NCBI GenBank assembly: GCA_035235625.1
Contig: CP141147.1
Span: 24,844,756-24,908,755, forward strand
Origin: Saururus chinensis
Lineage: Eukaryota; Streptophyta; Magnoliopsida; Piperales; Saururaceae
Length of the DNA stretch: 64,000 bases
Reading direction: 5' to 3'
The position numbers were made by a program, and so were the translations under genes. The notes below the pieces were generated by a model. That model did not search any database. It was not told where the DNA came from and saw only the letters and a list, made by a program, of their open reading frames with translations. This document shows, piece by piece, positions 22,974-36,500 of this stretch (position 1 is its first letter; each line of letters begins with the position of its first letter).

Positions 22974-25809
22974 TAAGTTTTTAAACATCAAGTAATTCAA
23001 AACTTAAGTGCCTCATTCAACTTTACTTGATTTTACACAAGACCAACTTAATTCTAAAACTGATCGGGCTGGGAAGAGGCTAGGCTCAATGTCCCTCCTA
23101 CTTGTACCTTAGCAATTTAAAAAGACAATTAATAAACTGAACTATATTTGCAAGAATGCTCTTGGTTTCAATGGGCATTGAAGTAGGTGGCAAGTTTATA
23201 ACGTTAAGTCAACTAAGGCCTGCTACGTTCGTGTTGCATGGAAACAAATGTATTTGATTTGCTTGAAGTAAATGTTTCATTTGGTAGCCGCAAAAAAAAT
23301 TCTTTTATTTAGCTGTAAGAAAGTTTATATTCATTTTGCAACCTCAATGGAGGGAGTTGATGGCATAGGTTGCCACATAAGTTTGACATGGACAAACAAG
23401 TACATACATTGGGCCATTGGAACATGCTTAGAAATTATAAACTTCAGCTTTGTACAATTCTACAATTTTTTTGTTATATTTGATTTTCGTAAGATTAGAA
23501 TTAGGGGCAAAAATCAATTCAATGGATGTAGATAAGCCTTGTCAGCATCTATGTTTGACTATTTTGCATGGTTAACACCAGGTTCTTTTCCTTTTTTTTT
23601 TTGTGACAGTCATATTGTTTAAGAGACAAATTCGATCAAGATGAAGATTTTTTTCCAAATAATATCTTTATTGTTGAATATTTTTTATTAATAAAATTTT
23701 GTGATGGTTAATATTGTGGAGGTGTTCTATGTAAATTCCAAAAAATAGTTAAATGACATGAAACATGTCCATGACTTAAATTGCTTGAGTCATATTTAAA
23801 TGTTTCGGTTTAAATTATTAAGTAGGATAATTAATATGGGACAGAAGGAGTAGTTCCTAGTGGAAGTGCATTTGACATTGATACATTAGTTGTTTTTCCG
23901 TAATTATGGCTAATGCAAAAGTTGTAGAAAAAAAATTCAGTACAAGACACAAGAAGCTCTCGGCTCAAAACAAAAATTGTGCTTTGTCAATCTCAAAACA
24001 AAAAAAAATATGAAAATTTAAAAATTAGATCATGGAATTCACTATGGTCTCTGTGGCGAAAACTTGAGCACAACATAATTTTTATAAATAAGTCTTTAAA
24101 TTATTTTGCAACAAAAGCACTTTGGCTTGTACTAATTAAATATTATCTGAATAAGCTACTTCCTATATAAGCTGACACTAGCAATGTAAAACGCAAAAAA
24201 TTCCTATGTAGGACTTTCGAAAAGTAGATATGTATAAGTCATGTCACATTTGTCGAAGTGTCACAAAGTTCAAATTAAGGAAAATTTGGCAAACACAATT
24301 CATTTCGGTTTAAAGAATTCGGATAAGTTTTAAAAGAATTCAAGATTATGAAATGTAATAGAAACACGATAGATATGATAATCAAATCATAATGGACAAT
24401 GATAAAAAAAACTTATTTTACCAAGATCTTATAACCTAAAAAATTATAATATGACCATATTTCTCAAGTCTCAAATGCCAAATAAAAAATTGTCAAATAT
24501 GCAACGAAACTATAATATTTATATCCAACATTTCTTCTTATAATGATCAAAACATAATGCACAATTATAAAAAGACATTTTTCAAAAAAAAATTACAAAA
24601 TAAAATATAAATCTAACCATAGTTCTCATGTCTCCGGTTCAAATATGCAAGGATGTGCTTGGTAACTTGGATTTGAACCCTGTGATTTTTAAACTTGCAT
24701 CATTTGATCCGAGTTTGGCAACTTATATTTGGACCTTGTGATTCTTAAATCACGCTTTTGACAACTTATATTTTGGTTTTGTTCTAAATCATACCTCAAA
24801 TCACATAATTTAGATAATAAAATGACACCTCTTACCTTGTTGCTTTGAAAAATGAATTTGATTTGGTTAATTTCTTAAGGAAGTGACCAACGAGCTTCCT
24901 CTAGCTAGAGAGTCTCGTTTGAAGGGTTTAAGGTTGCAAAAATAAAAAAATTTATTATATAATCTTATTTTTGTTGTATCTTCATGTTTTTTCTCTGTCT
25001 CTAATCTCGTTTTTAGTTCTCTCATGTTTATCTCCCAATAATATTCTATTTTGTTGTAAAATAGCTCTCGTATTAATAACTCTATTTATAAAAAATATCT
25101 TATATAAATAACTCCTTTTAGCTTAATTTAAATAATTTACTACTTAAACAATATCTCAATAGCTTACGTTCCCATTCTATTAGCATTTCACTTTTTAATC
25201 TATTTCACATTAGTAATTATATTTATTTTTATTTTTATTTTTAATAATTAATTAATTATTATAAAATTTTAAAAATACTATTTTTAAATAAAGTTATTAA
25301 TACCTTTTCTATTCTAAATTAATAACTTTATTTAACAAAAAAATTAGTTTTATATTAGTAAATTTATTTTATTTAATTTAAATAATTAGGGAATAAAAAA
25401 GGGAATAATTTTTTTTAAAATGTGAATTATTAAGATGTGAATTTCACCGTTTAATAAAAATTAATATTTTTTAAATATAATTAATATTATAAAAAAAACA
25501 CCTAAATGCCAGTTTCAGCCCGCCGTTAATTTGTGAAATAGCAAGGCTTTTATTTCCTAATTTGGCGAAAAGCAGAAATTTGGCGGTTTTTTTGGCCAGA
25601 CAAAAGAAAACAACAATTGGCGGTTGCCGGTCGTAACACGTGAAAGCCAAAAGTGTCGTGACGACATCTGTGGCCATGGCCACTCCTTCCAAAACTTCGG
25701 TGAAAAGCTGCCTCCTTCCCATCTCCGTCACTGCTGACATCCAACAGCGCTGACCAACAACAACCTCTTCCAGTCTAGATCCCCCTCCCAGTCTTGCCTT
25801 TTGGGTTCC

Positions 25810-28800
25810 ATGGAGGGGCTCCCGCTGGAGCTCTCCCTCAAGATCTTCCATCTCTTGGACCAGCGCAACCTCGCTACTGCTCAACAAGGTCTGTGTCTTC
25901 AACTTGGTTGCCTTCAACTGTATTTACCGATTTCACCATGCAACTGACTTTTTATGTGTTCTCTCTCCGGGTTCTTTGCTTTTTCGGTGATGGGGTATCC
26001 GCCATGGATTGGTATTGAAGTATTTTTGCCCTGTTGGTAACTGCATGTTCACGGACACTAATTTTTTTGTTGGTCTATGAGAGTTTTTCATTTGTGTTCT
26101 CAGAGGTTTCATTAGTCATAGCACGCCTATGGATCAACCTACTGTGAATGCCATATCTATTGCTTTTTCTTTTGTGAATTGGAATTTCATTTTATGCATA
26201 GATTGATGATTGCTCTTCCTGGATAGAGTGGCATGCTTGGTTGGATTATAGGATGTTGTGGAACGGACATCCCTGTCGTTTCTGTTTTCAGTGGGAGTTG
26301 CTTAAAATTGGGCTCCATTTAAAGATGAAAATTTTGTTTCAATTCTTTTTCGAAGTTGAGTTTCGATCCCAGATGTGAATTCAATGTTGTGTATTGGGCT
26401 TTGATTTTTCCTTGAACCGTCTGTTGTATTTGTTCAATTTCACATAGATCAGTTCTTATCTGTAGTTTTTTAGTTGGTCCCCTAGGATAGGATTGCTTCT
26501 TATGTGTGGGTGCTTTTACATCTGGCAAGTATTTTTTCCTGGCAGTGACGTTTACATTCATTGCTCTTAATGTGTAATTCTTTTAATCTATTTCAGAATA
26601 TGTGTCTGAATTCTTCACCTGAATTTTTTCATCTGACTTATTGTTTTCAAGTATCTTGGTGTTCTGGTTATTTTTTCTTAGCTACAATTTATGTGTTTTT
26701 TCTGTTAAAAAATTGAAATGTTTACTGCATGCTGTTATTTGTGTTTCACCTGAATTATTGTTTTCAAGTATCTGGTGTTCTGGTTATTTTTTCTTAGTTA
26801 CAATTTATTTGTTTTTTCTTTTAAAAATTTTAAATGTTTGCTGCATGCTGTTATTTCTGTGTTTCACTTTTTACTCATAGATTAATTAACTCGTGTCTTT
26901 CGTCTTAATTAATAGCTCTTAAATGTACGGCAAGTTTCATTTTGTTATGCCTCTTGGCCAATATTAAGTATTGACCTTGGACATTAGATCTATGGAGATA
27001 GTTATTGCATTGCATTGGTCTATTTCCTTCATGGCCACATCGAACCAAATATTTATTGCTTACATTACTTAGATATATTTTGTACTGAAGTGGACAATAT
27101 AATACTCATTGATCATGTTGATATATACTCCCTCTAACCTATATTAATAGCTTCATTTGGTGTTTCAAAATGAACTAAAATTAGTTCATTTTGAAAAACC
27201 AAATGGTGCTACTAATATGGGATGGACAGAGTATTTTATAAGCTATCTTGACTTATCAGTTGGTAACCTGACTTTATTTTGTCAATTATTTGTTGAAATT
27301 TACCTTAATCATAATCTGACTTTTAATTTGGTTTATTTCAAGGCTGAAAATTTTAGTCTCTTTCCTAGGAGTTCTTGTAGCTTCAGACCTAAGCTGTGTT
27401 GAGAGGTCGAACTAGCTAGTGGATCAAATTAGAGTGTTTATTTATGAATTCTTTTAAGTTTCGGAAATATCATAGGGGTGTGTTCTCTTAACAAACGCTT
27501 CTTTACTAGTTTGCAGGAAGTGGAAAGATTTAGCCTCCCACAACTTGATATGGTGCAACTTATTTAAGGGAAGATGGGGGCCAAATCATGCTGCTTTCTT
27601 TGCTCCTCTCCATTCCAAAACCTGGAAAGATGTGTATGAGGTGCAGGATCGATGTGATCGAGTGGGACTGTAAGTTGAAAGCTCCACATCCATCCTATTC
27701 TTCAACCTATTTCTGCATTTCTGTATATTTACATCTTCTCTTTGTTTGATTATATTACATAGATAGCAAAAACAATTTGCTTATTGAATGTTTTTTTTAG
27801 TCGATGTTTGTGTTATCGAAGACATGACAAGTAACAAAGAACAAGTAAGTTGCAATTACTTTCAGTTTAGTATCAAATATCATAAATGAGACACTTAAAT
27901 TCAAGGGAGATTATTCATCATAAAGATTAAGTTAAAATGTATACGTTTTGAGTGGAAATACACATTTAAGAAGTTATTACATCCTTTTGCTTGGATACTT
28001 AGGTAATCTAGTTTATGTAATACATCAACTGACATCCATAAGTGCATGGCATAGCTGCAATAATTCCTGTGTTATTCTGTGTAGTTATTTTTCAAAGCCA
28101 GGGTTAGGGGTTTGTAGGGAAATCTATTATGATGGGAAGCCAAACAATCGACCTTTACATGCCACCCTCAGACTTTTGTTGTACCACTTAAGCAAGTTAG
28201 TTGATTGTGAATGCTGCAGTTAATTTGGGAGGCTTGATCATTAAAGTGGTAGAAGGTAGCCTGTCTGACGTATTTAAACAAGTCCCGCCATTTTGTTCTT
28301 TTATTAGGAGTGATGAAATTCAGACTTTTTTTTTACTTTTCTAAAATTTAGATAAATTGTGATCTTTTAAAATAGAGGGCAGTTAGCCCACGCTGCTGCT
28401 TCACTGTCTGTCAAAAAATCATCTAATGGCCAGTTGACTAAGAGGGGAAAAAGCCCCTGGCCATCAGATGATCATCCAATGGCCAGGGTAAAATAGTGCA
28501 CTAGCCTGCACTCAGCTGCAGAAGGTTAGTTTTTGCGTTTAAAGCATTTTACATTAGAGCTGTACATTTTACCTTCAATTTTTAACGAATTCATGTTAGC
28601 ATTTCCCAATTCAGCTTGTTAATTCTTATTGACATTGCCTCCATGGAAATGGTTAATTTGATCCTTGTTGCATGATGATTCGTGTTATTTTTTACCGGAA
28701 TTTATGGTACATGAATTAAATAGTCAACATTAACTAAATGGTCACAATTTTCTGGTTTATTACGGGTTTCGAGTTTTTAGGTCTTTCCCATCTATGCCTT

Positions 28801-29042
28801 TATGAAGCTTCAGTACATATTTCAGGGGACTTAAGATCATTCGAGAGGGATGTGATTATTACCTTGTTCATCAAGGAGAAATCCAGCGTTACATAGGTTC
28901 AACAAAGGCCAAAGTTGCAGGAACCAAAAGAATATTATTAACTGAAGAGGTGGAACCTAGAACAGAGATGTTGGATAAGATTCTTTTCTTTATTGGGGAC
29001 TTGGAGACAGCTCTTGGAGCTATTAAGCGTGCAAGAGCGTGA
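25810..29042 (+). CDS. Small F-box protein (At5g39250-like), 3 exons
   Basis: Exons 25810-25888, 27510-27669 and 28826-29042 join in frame to 151 aa. Residues 1-35 are an F-box: LPLELSLKIFHLLD, then VCRKWKDL after a phase-1 intron that splits the Val codon. The acceptor is the ctag at 27506-27509; using the tgcag a few bases later would drop the conserved VC. The rest has a W-rich stretch (WCNLFKGRWG, residues 41-50) and ends AIKRARA. F-box proteins bind SKP1 and give SCF ubiquitin ligases their target choice; the target is unknown and no substrate repeats are present. The likeness to Arabidopsis At5g39250 is from memory of the motif order. A MITE and a 117-bp duplication lie in intron 1. A broken copy lies at 41650-46870. 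Confidence 0.85.
26641..26875. repeat. 117-bp tandem duplication in F-box intron 1
   Basis: Two adjacent copies start TTGTTTTCAAGTATC (26641 and 26758) and both run through TGTTCTGGTTATTTTTTCTTAG and GCATGCTGTTATTT. They differ by a few bases and indels. The homologous part of the F-box copy near 42800 does not show the doubling. Confidence 0.85.
27126..27233. mobile_element. Stowaway-like MITE in F-box intron 1
   Basis: TACTCCCTCTAACCTATATT at the left pairs with AATATGGGATGGACAGAGTA at the right, an almost complete hairpin of 108 bp flanked by TA. The same element with the same flanks lies at 46453-46560 in the duplicated F-box segment, so it was there before the duplication. Confidence 0.82.
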
Positions 29043-30560
29043 TTAATGTTAAGTTTCTTTGCTGTTTATAAATTTGTAAAGCATGCACATTGTGCTAGAA
29101 TATGATGCAAGCCTGTATTGTACCTTAGTGTCTGTAATAATGGTAGATATGTGAATAATAATTCATTTTCATGGAGCGCGTCAGTTTCCGACCTTGCACA
29201 ATGCTGGATTTAATCTTTACGAGTATAAATGTTCATTCGGATCGTTTACTTGTATGCCTTTCATGATTGTAATTGAGGATCATTTAGTTTCATTAGTTTG
29301 CAATTCACAACACAGCAGTTCTCCGTTGGTAATTTGTCTATTACTCGACGGGCATTACATGTTTTTGATACCAATCAAATTAATTTCCGTATGAATCAAA
29401 AGAAAGGGGAGTTCTGAATTTTGCATCCATTTTATGATGATGCTACGCCTGCTCGCACGCAGTGATGGACAAGCCCCCTGCAGGCCCACACATGGGGCCT
29501 GTCCAATGCTGTGCATGCCGCTCGAGCACGCCTAGCATTTTCATTGGAGTTTAAGGTTGCTCACACAAGACTTGCTGCAGTTAATAAGAGTAGAGAAACA
29601 GGCAAGAAAATGGTGATATGTAAGAGTGTTTTTTTCTTAATCACCTGAAATCCATGTTGAGATGGACATGTGAATAAGCGCCAAGCACCAAGTAAGAACC
29701 AATTCTATGACGGTATACTCACTGGTTTTACGTCATGCTGGTAAATGCCAAACTTGGTTTCCTCCCTACATCATCCTAGACCAGCATAAAGGTATGACGC
29801 ATTTTCAATGCTCCCCGCTTAACATGAACACAATGTAGGAGACGTCTGAGGGACATTGATATTTAAGGACGGCGTACACATTAGCATATGTTAGCATCAG
29901 TGGCGCTGATGTGTGCACCATCCTTGTTCCCAGGTGTTTCTTATGCTTTGTTCATAGTAAGTGGGGCACATAGAAAAGGCATCCCAGTTTATAATCTAGC
30001 AATCAAGAGTAGAAACAGAGTACTATACCATCAACCAGATATCTGAATCTGTCTGATTCCATTAGAGGTCCCTGTGGACTCCAGTAAAATGTGAGAAAGT
30101 CAACTACCAGAATGTCTATGAGATCGTCCATCAGGTAGGGTCTTCACTCTTCAGGAGCACATTGACAGGAATGACTGTTTCTAACACTTCTACCGGCTAC
30201 AACAAAATCCATAGGAGGCAAGGTGTTGTTATTGACCTAACAAAACCAACCCACCGACCCAATCTCTTGAGAAATTGCTGACTCCAGTAGATTGGGTTGC
30301 CTACTCAAATTGCCACACGAATCTATAACTGAGACCAAAATGTTCTCCTGTGTAACCTCAATAATAATACAATGTAAAGTGATTCAAAACTTAACTGGCA
30401 GTAATGATCTTGAAAATTGAGAATATCTCACATGCTGCTCAACATTTGCCAGAAGTGTGACAAATGATGGAAAATTAGTACCATCATTCGTTATGCGGAA
30501 ATAAGGCCTCATACATATAAATAGCCCACTGTAAAACCTCGATAGACTGTGTTACCCTTA
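29043..30560. other. Tail-to-tail spacer between the F-box and MYG1 genes
   Basis: It holds the 3' ends of both convergent genes and one copy of the ~200-bp MITE family (29793-29985). No other coding sequence is supported; the 66-codon frame at 29194-29394 lacks any family feature. Confidence 0.6.
29793..29985. mobile_element. Copy 4 of the ~200-230-bp inverted-repeat MITE family
   Basis: The left end GACGCATTTTCAATGCTCCC is inverted at the right as GGGGCACATAGAAAAGGCATCC. The core ACACATTAGCATATGTTAGC followed by GCGCTGATGTGTGCACCAT matches the cores of the copies at 49509, 50345 and 53286. No coding capacity. Confidence 0.65.
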
Positions 30561-33500
30561 TCAAAATTTAAGAGCAGCCCTTGCCATTGCCAGAGCTCCA
30601 TCATAGCTCTGATTTCCACCAATAAAGCCGCTCATGTGAACAAAAACACACCCTGGAATGCCAGCTTCTTTTGAAAGTTCGTCATCCCTGAATCCCCTCC
30701 ATGGAGAGGGAAGGGCTTTCCTACTCTCAAATTTATCTGGAGATACAGCTACTGCTTGTACTCGCCAATGTTTGCTCCTGTCATCCTACAATTAATTGAT
30801 AAGACTCTGGAAATTACCATGCAAATAAAAATATGATGAAGACAATGAAGATTGACAACACGGCCTCCAGACAACCAAAGAATTATTACTTTCCTAATCA
30901 ATTCCACGGACAGAAAAGTCTTCACAATTTGTGTTTCCAAGTACAATCATTCCCAGGAAATAGGTGTTCTCCTTTCCTGACCCGAAATATAACTTGAAAC
31001 AAATCAAACATTGAGCTAGAGACCAATAGAATTGTCATTCAATACTTCATACCCTACATCATTACCCAATTCAAAAGTTGAAGTTGTCTACATTTTCAGC
31101 ATGTTACAAACCCATATAAACGCCCTCCAAGCCATTGTTACAAAAATAAAAATATACTGGCATCATATCAGTTCATTTGGACTTGTAACTATGCATTGTG
31201 AACTATTGATGATTGATTTCAATTAATAGAAAAGGATCAAAGAGGAAATACCTGATAAAGGACATATTTAATTGGCGGATCTATTTTCATCTCTTGTTCC
31301 AGCTCAAACAGGTGTAATTTCCACTGTGAGACAAAATCAAATTCATGAAAGCTATTATTCTGAAAGTACTACTTTATCTTAAGCTAGAATAAGGCTCAAA
31401 CCATATTGAAAAAAGAATGTAGATTTAAGTATACAAGGTATCCTCATATGTAATACCCTGGCGACATGCTCACAATAAATTCTTTAATGCCAGCCTATAT
31501 GGTACCTTAAGTAGCTAATTCGTCAGAAAAATAATTCTTCTCAACCAAATGCTAATAATAAAACAGCGATTAATACTAAATTTAGGAAAAATATAGGCAA
31601 ATGCTAACAATTTCTTGTAAAAGAGTGTTACCAAAAACAAAACAAAAAATATTTCTGGTAAAATAACTTGTAGATAACGAAACTACACCAAAAAGTTTGT
31701 TTCTAAAAAAGTAATTATTACTTGTTTGGTAAAAATAATATTTCTGGTAAACTAACTTGTAGATAACCAAACTACAACAAAAAGTTTGCTTCTAAAAAAG
31801 TAATTATTACTTGTTTGGTTGGATTGTGACAAAGCCAACCAAATTAGAAAGCAAAATTCTTTAAAACAATATAGCAAACAAGATGAAGGATATAACTTGA
31901 GATGACCGCATTGGAGATTACCTTTTACTTTACAGGTATGGAAGCTTACAACAATTTGGTATATAACCAGACAAATAAGACAAGATACAGCGTCAACTGT
32001 CTCAAATACATAAGAAGCATCTACTTACTGGGCAAAATCTTTTCAGCACCATGATCTCTCCACTAGAATCAATATTAGCCCTTTCTGCTAGACACTCCAA
32101 GACAATTGACCTTGCCGGCAACCAAGATTTAATATGAAACCGAACATTCTAGCACAAATAAAAAAAAATTAACACTCTGACACTACAGGAAGGCAGTCTA
32201 ACCAAACTCACAGCATCAGAAACCCTCTAGAAGATCATTCAACAATTCAGAAACCTATAAAATTTACTTTCAGCATTACCAATGACTCACTCACCTCCAA
32301 AAATTCACCACCAGCAAGCACCATTGCTCGATGGAAGGCTTCATTTTCATGGTCAGCCGACTGATCCAGATCTGTCCAGTCCAAGTTAAGGCGTCCAACT
32401 CTTGAAGATAGGCCTGTGTTGTTCACATATTTGGCAGGTTGCTCAGTGTCATATTGATTAACTCCATTGTCAATGGCATCAATTGCCTGTAACAGACAAA
32501 AAGTGAGCACACATAAAATATCATATTGTAAGCATTCATGCGTCCCAACAAGAAGCAGAGTAGAGAATTTCCTTCACTAGATTTTTTCATCATCTCCCCC
32601 TGGGATCATCGGAGCATTTTAGGAGTTATTTAGGTCAGCAACAAAATTTTGACTTGCGCATTGCATGGCTTGTACTGTGAGCTTAAGTTGCTATGGAAAA
32701 TATTAATATCTTATTCCTACACTGTCATTATAGCTCAGTGCATGATGTGTGCTAAGTCCTGTAACAAAATTTTTCATCCAAAATACCTCCAACACAACAA
32801 AAGTACATACATAGGAGAAAACATAGTAGAGCCTTAATCAGTAGTAAGAATCTTTTCCAAAAGCTAAACTGGCAGATAAGGATGATCTAAATTTCCATCA
32901 AAATAGAAGACTGCAAGATCCGACTTCCTCATATGACAGTCAATTTTACGTCTGTTGCCGAAGCAATAAGACTAATTGCATGAACTTTTAAGAGAAATGC
33001 TAAAAAGAAAAGAAAAAATAATTAAAAAACACTGGCAATATTATCCAAAATTTTAGTTTTTATGTTATGACATCTACAATAGCTGACAATGCATTTTCAA
33101 ACCCCTTTTTCGTCCACAGATGCATAACATAGAAAATAAGAATGACATGAAGAAAATTTCACAACTTCCCTCATTCAAATAGTTCAAGACAAGCCCAAAA
33201 GAAGCAATATAAAAAAGTATTCATGATCACAATCAACATAATCCTACTCCATCCTTTCACAAAATTGCATACAAAATCGCCAGGTTTATTAGGGCTGCCA
33301 ACAAACAGTCTCAGAACACAGTCCAAGCCATCTCTGAGGTGTCTGAGCACGTGCCATCCGATTTCAGCAATCTGAAAAACTCAGGCATAGTCTTGACACA
33401 GTGTTTCTGCATCCAAAGTCCCCCATGGCACCTTTAGCTTAATCCTTACTCACCAATTTCTCCTGCCCCCATCCTCTCTCTTTAATTTCCTAGCCTCCTC

Positions 33501-36500
33501 TCCTTTATCTTCCTCAATCTTGCCTCCTCTCCTCTATCTTCCTCAATCTCGCCCCGCCTTTCCATTGTGACAGTTTCTCCTCTCTTCCTCCCTTTCACTC
33601 CTCTTGATCCTCTCTTCACCTTCTCGTCTTCCCTCCACCCTCCTGTCCCATTCTTCTTGCAGTTCCATCCTCCTCTGTCTGCAAGATCCTTCCCTCTTCA
33701 AAAACTTGCAGCTCCCAGATCTCCTACTCTCACTGGCAGCCGGCCCCTCCCTGCTGGCTGCAGCCTCCCTCTTCCGTATTCCTATCTCCCATTTTGTTTT
33801 TAATCAGACAGTCAGATATCGCACAAAGAACAAAACAGACTACCACAAAAAGCTAAACAGTGATCCATGTGATTGGCAATCCTAAACTATATATTCAATT
33901 GATATAGTGAGAAAACAGAAGGAACCATACTACTAGTAAAAACGAACACTCTTTTACAATGCTGTTCACTAAATATATATTTGGCTTTTCATTTTTCTGT
34001 ATTACCTCCATAAAGCTTTTGTACACCGCTAGATACACCTTCTGTACATCTTCATGCGCCTCATCTAGCTGAAGTTCTTTTGCAATAATTTCCAATCCAA
34101 AATGCTAGAGAAGACAACAATATATATAATTTCAATATTAAAAACAATAACCATCACAAGAACTGAATACATGTAGTCACTTGAATAAAAATGCAAAGTG
34201 TTCCCATACAAAATGGTAAAATGAAAATGAACATTCTCCTAGTTTGTAAAGTTCAGTATTTATGGTTATTGGCCAGCACATAACGAATCCAGAAAATATG
34301 ATCTTAGTCTCATGCACACTTTCATGATTTATAAGGCTTTCAAAACTTAGTATTTATGGTAAAAGGCCAGAACAAAACAAATCCAGAAAAAGATGATCTT
34401 AGTTTCATTCACACCTTCATGATTTATAAGGTTTTCATATTTTGCAAATTTAAGGAAAGATCCTTACCCATGTAACCTCTGCATTTACTATAGAGCAGGT
34501 TGCTTCTATACAATTATACATTGCAAAAATATGGAATGTTTTCATAGGCTCTCAAGGAATCTAATTTCAAATGTATGAACAATATTAGACCTTGCCAAAT
34601 TAGTATGTAACTCATTGGTAAAAATTCATCGTGTTAATTGTTGACAGTAAATGAAAACCGCAGATGTTAGTTAATTTAGATACAATCTGCATTCAGGATT
34701 CAGTTTTGATGATGTCAAGATGACTTTGTTTAAACTGACACATGTTATTTCAAATGCAAATTGAGTTCTTTTTTCCAAAAGAATATGGGTAATAAATTTA
34801 CATGTGTTTGAATGGCTCACTATTATAATAAGAACGAGTAGATTTATAATTAACAGAAGAAAATGGTTTACTCTTGAAGCCTAGCTTTTTTTTGTGCAAA
34901 AACAAAGGAAAAACTCTTACACTTTCAAGTACTTTAACTTCGTTTTTTTATTGTATTTTAATGTGACATAAAAGATATGTCCAACGCACCAAAGATCATG
35001 TAAATATAACTTATGTAGTTAAGTTATGGCAGACCAAAAGCAGGGTGCTGGAAGACACCTATTAGACTGAGAGTCCACCTTCAGCAACCGGACATCCACT
35101 GCACAATCCAAATATATCAACAAATGTTCGCTTACACAAATCAGACATCTAGTCAGCAGACTAGACACCCATTCCCCATCTATTAAAATAGATTTATTTC
35201 TATTTTGAGAGGCTTGGAATGCACAATGGATACTTCTCAATTGGGACAGCTTTTGAGGGATATAAAATAGGTTCAATACATTTTGAAGAACAGATTCAAG
35301 GCTAATAACATCTTTATCTCTTCCACCCTTCTCCATCATATGCAAAAAAACAAGTGTGCTGAGAAAGTACTATTGTTTGTTTCTTCCATTTGTCCTAGTG
35401 AGTGTCTAAGTATGTACTCCCTCTGTACCATAATAAGTGTCCTATTTTTTTTTCAAAATGAACTAATTTCAATTCATTTTGAAATACCAAATAGGATACT
35501 TAATATGGGATGGAGGAAGTATATCAACCTATTTAGGACTACTTTGAGTATGACTATTGCAATCATTTAAAAGGAGAGTAGGTGAAGCCAACACCAAAGG
35601 TTTGACTAGTGGAGAGCTACATGTGGAGTAGCGTTGTAAGTGGAGTGCCACTTTAAAATGGTGTTTGCAAGGAAAGGAGACCTTGGAACATCAGAAATAG
35701 TAAAAGCAAGGTCTCCATTACCAGAAGAACTACATTGAATTACAGGGATGATCTGACCAATGAGAAATTGTAAGCTTGTTCAAGCCAAACCACCATAATT
35801 CACATTTTTCACTCTTGTCATGATTTTCTTTACTTTATTTCAGTTGCTAATTTTTAATCCTTGCACTTAAGATTAGAGGGGATCTTGATCTATCAATTAA
35901 CTTGAGTTACTTGACAAAGTTCTACCTTTTTGTTACAGCCTTATCCAACATCGCTCTAATGTTGCCTTGCTAGTACAAAGTACAAACATAATCATCCACT
36001 CAATCTCAAAGCTCGAACAAAGACTAAGACACAATGAAAGAGCATCATGACATGGCCACATGCAAGCATCTATCATGAAATAATACATGAACTAAAATTC
36101 AATTGTAATCTAACGCAAAAAGAGAGCTGATAACGTTACTCAATAACCCTGTGACTAAACAAATTCAGCTCAATATTGGCATGCAAAGATCCATAGCTAC
36201 CACATCACATTGCCACCTGTACAATGGTGTCGTATGCAGTAAGAACTATCAGAATATTACAAAAAAGTGTACCTTGTAGACAAGTCCAGCACTACTGAGT
36301 TTGGTGGAAAACCCATGACCAAAAACCTCCTCAAAACCCTTCTGGTGATGGTCATAACGATCCTGGCTAGGATCATAGACACCGCCCACATCAAGCACAG
36401 CATCAAGCGTATCCAGTATCTAAAGAGTAGTAGTATGATTCAGCAAGTCCGTAAAGAAAAGGAGAAGTAACAGAATAATCACACGCGTAGTTTATAACAA

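Larger units (their letters stand above)
19085..25500. other. 6.4-kb AT-rich spacer without a recognised gene
   Basis: Open frames here are short and look random. Two Stowaway-like MITEs (19198-19316, 22866-22973) and MITE-end-like pieces near 19470-19490 and 23822-23854 can be seen. The stretch around 20400-20700 has short phrases reminiscent of copia LTRs on the minus strand, but no partner copy or ends were found. Nothing else is supported. Confidence 0.6.

Noticed and set aside
25471..25917. 148-codon minus-strand frame overlapping F-box exon 1
   Set aside because: It overlaps the F-box exon and its promoter, has no recognisable domain, and covers conserved coding sequence on the other strand.
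35019..35345. 108-codon minus-strand frame in MYG1 intron 2 as an extra exon
   Set aside because: Exons 2 and 3 join in frame with the known MYG1 sequence ([15 protein letters not shown]), leaving no room for an insert; the frame has no family similarity.
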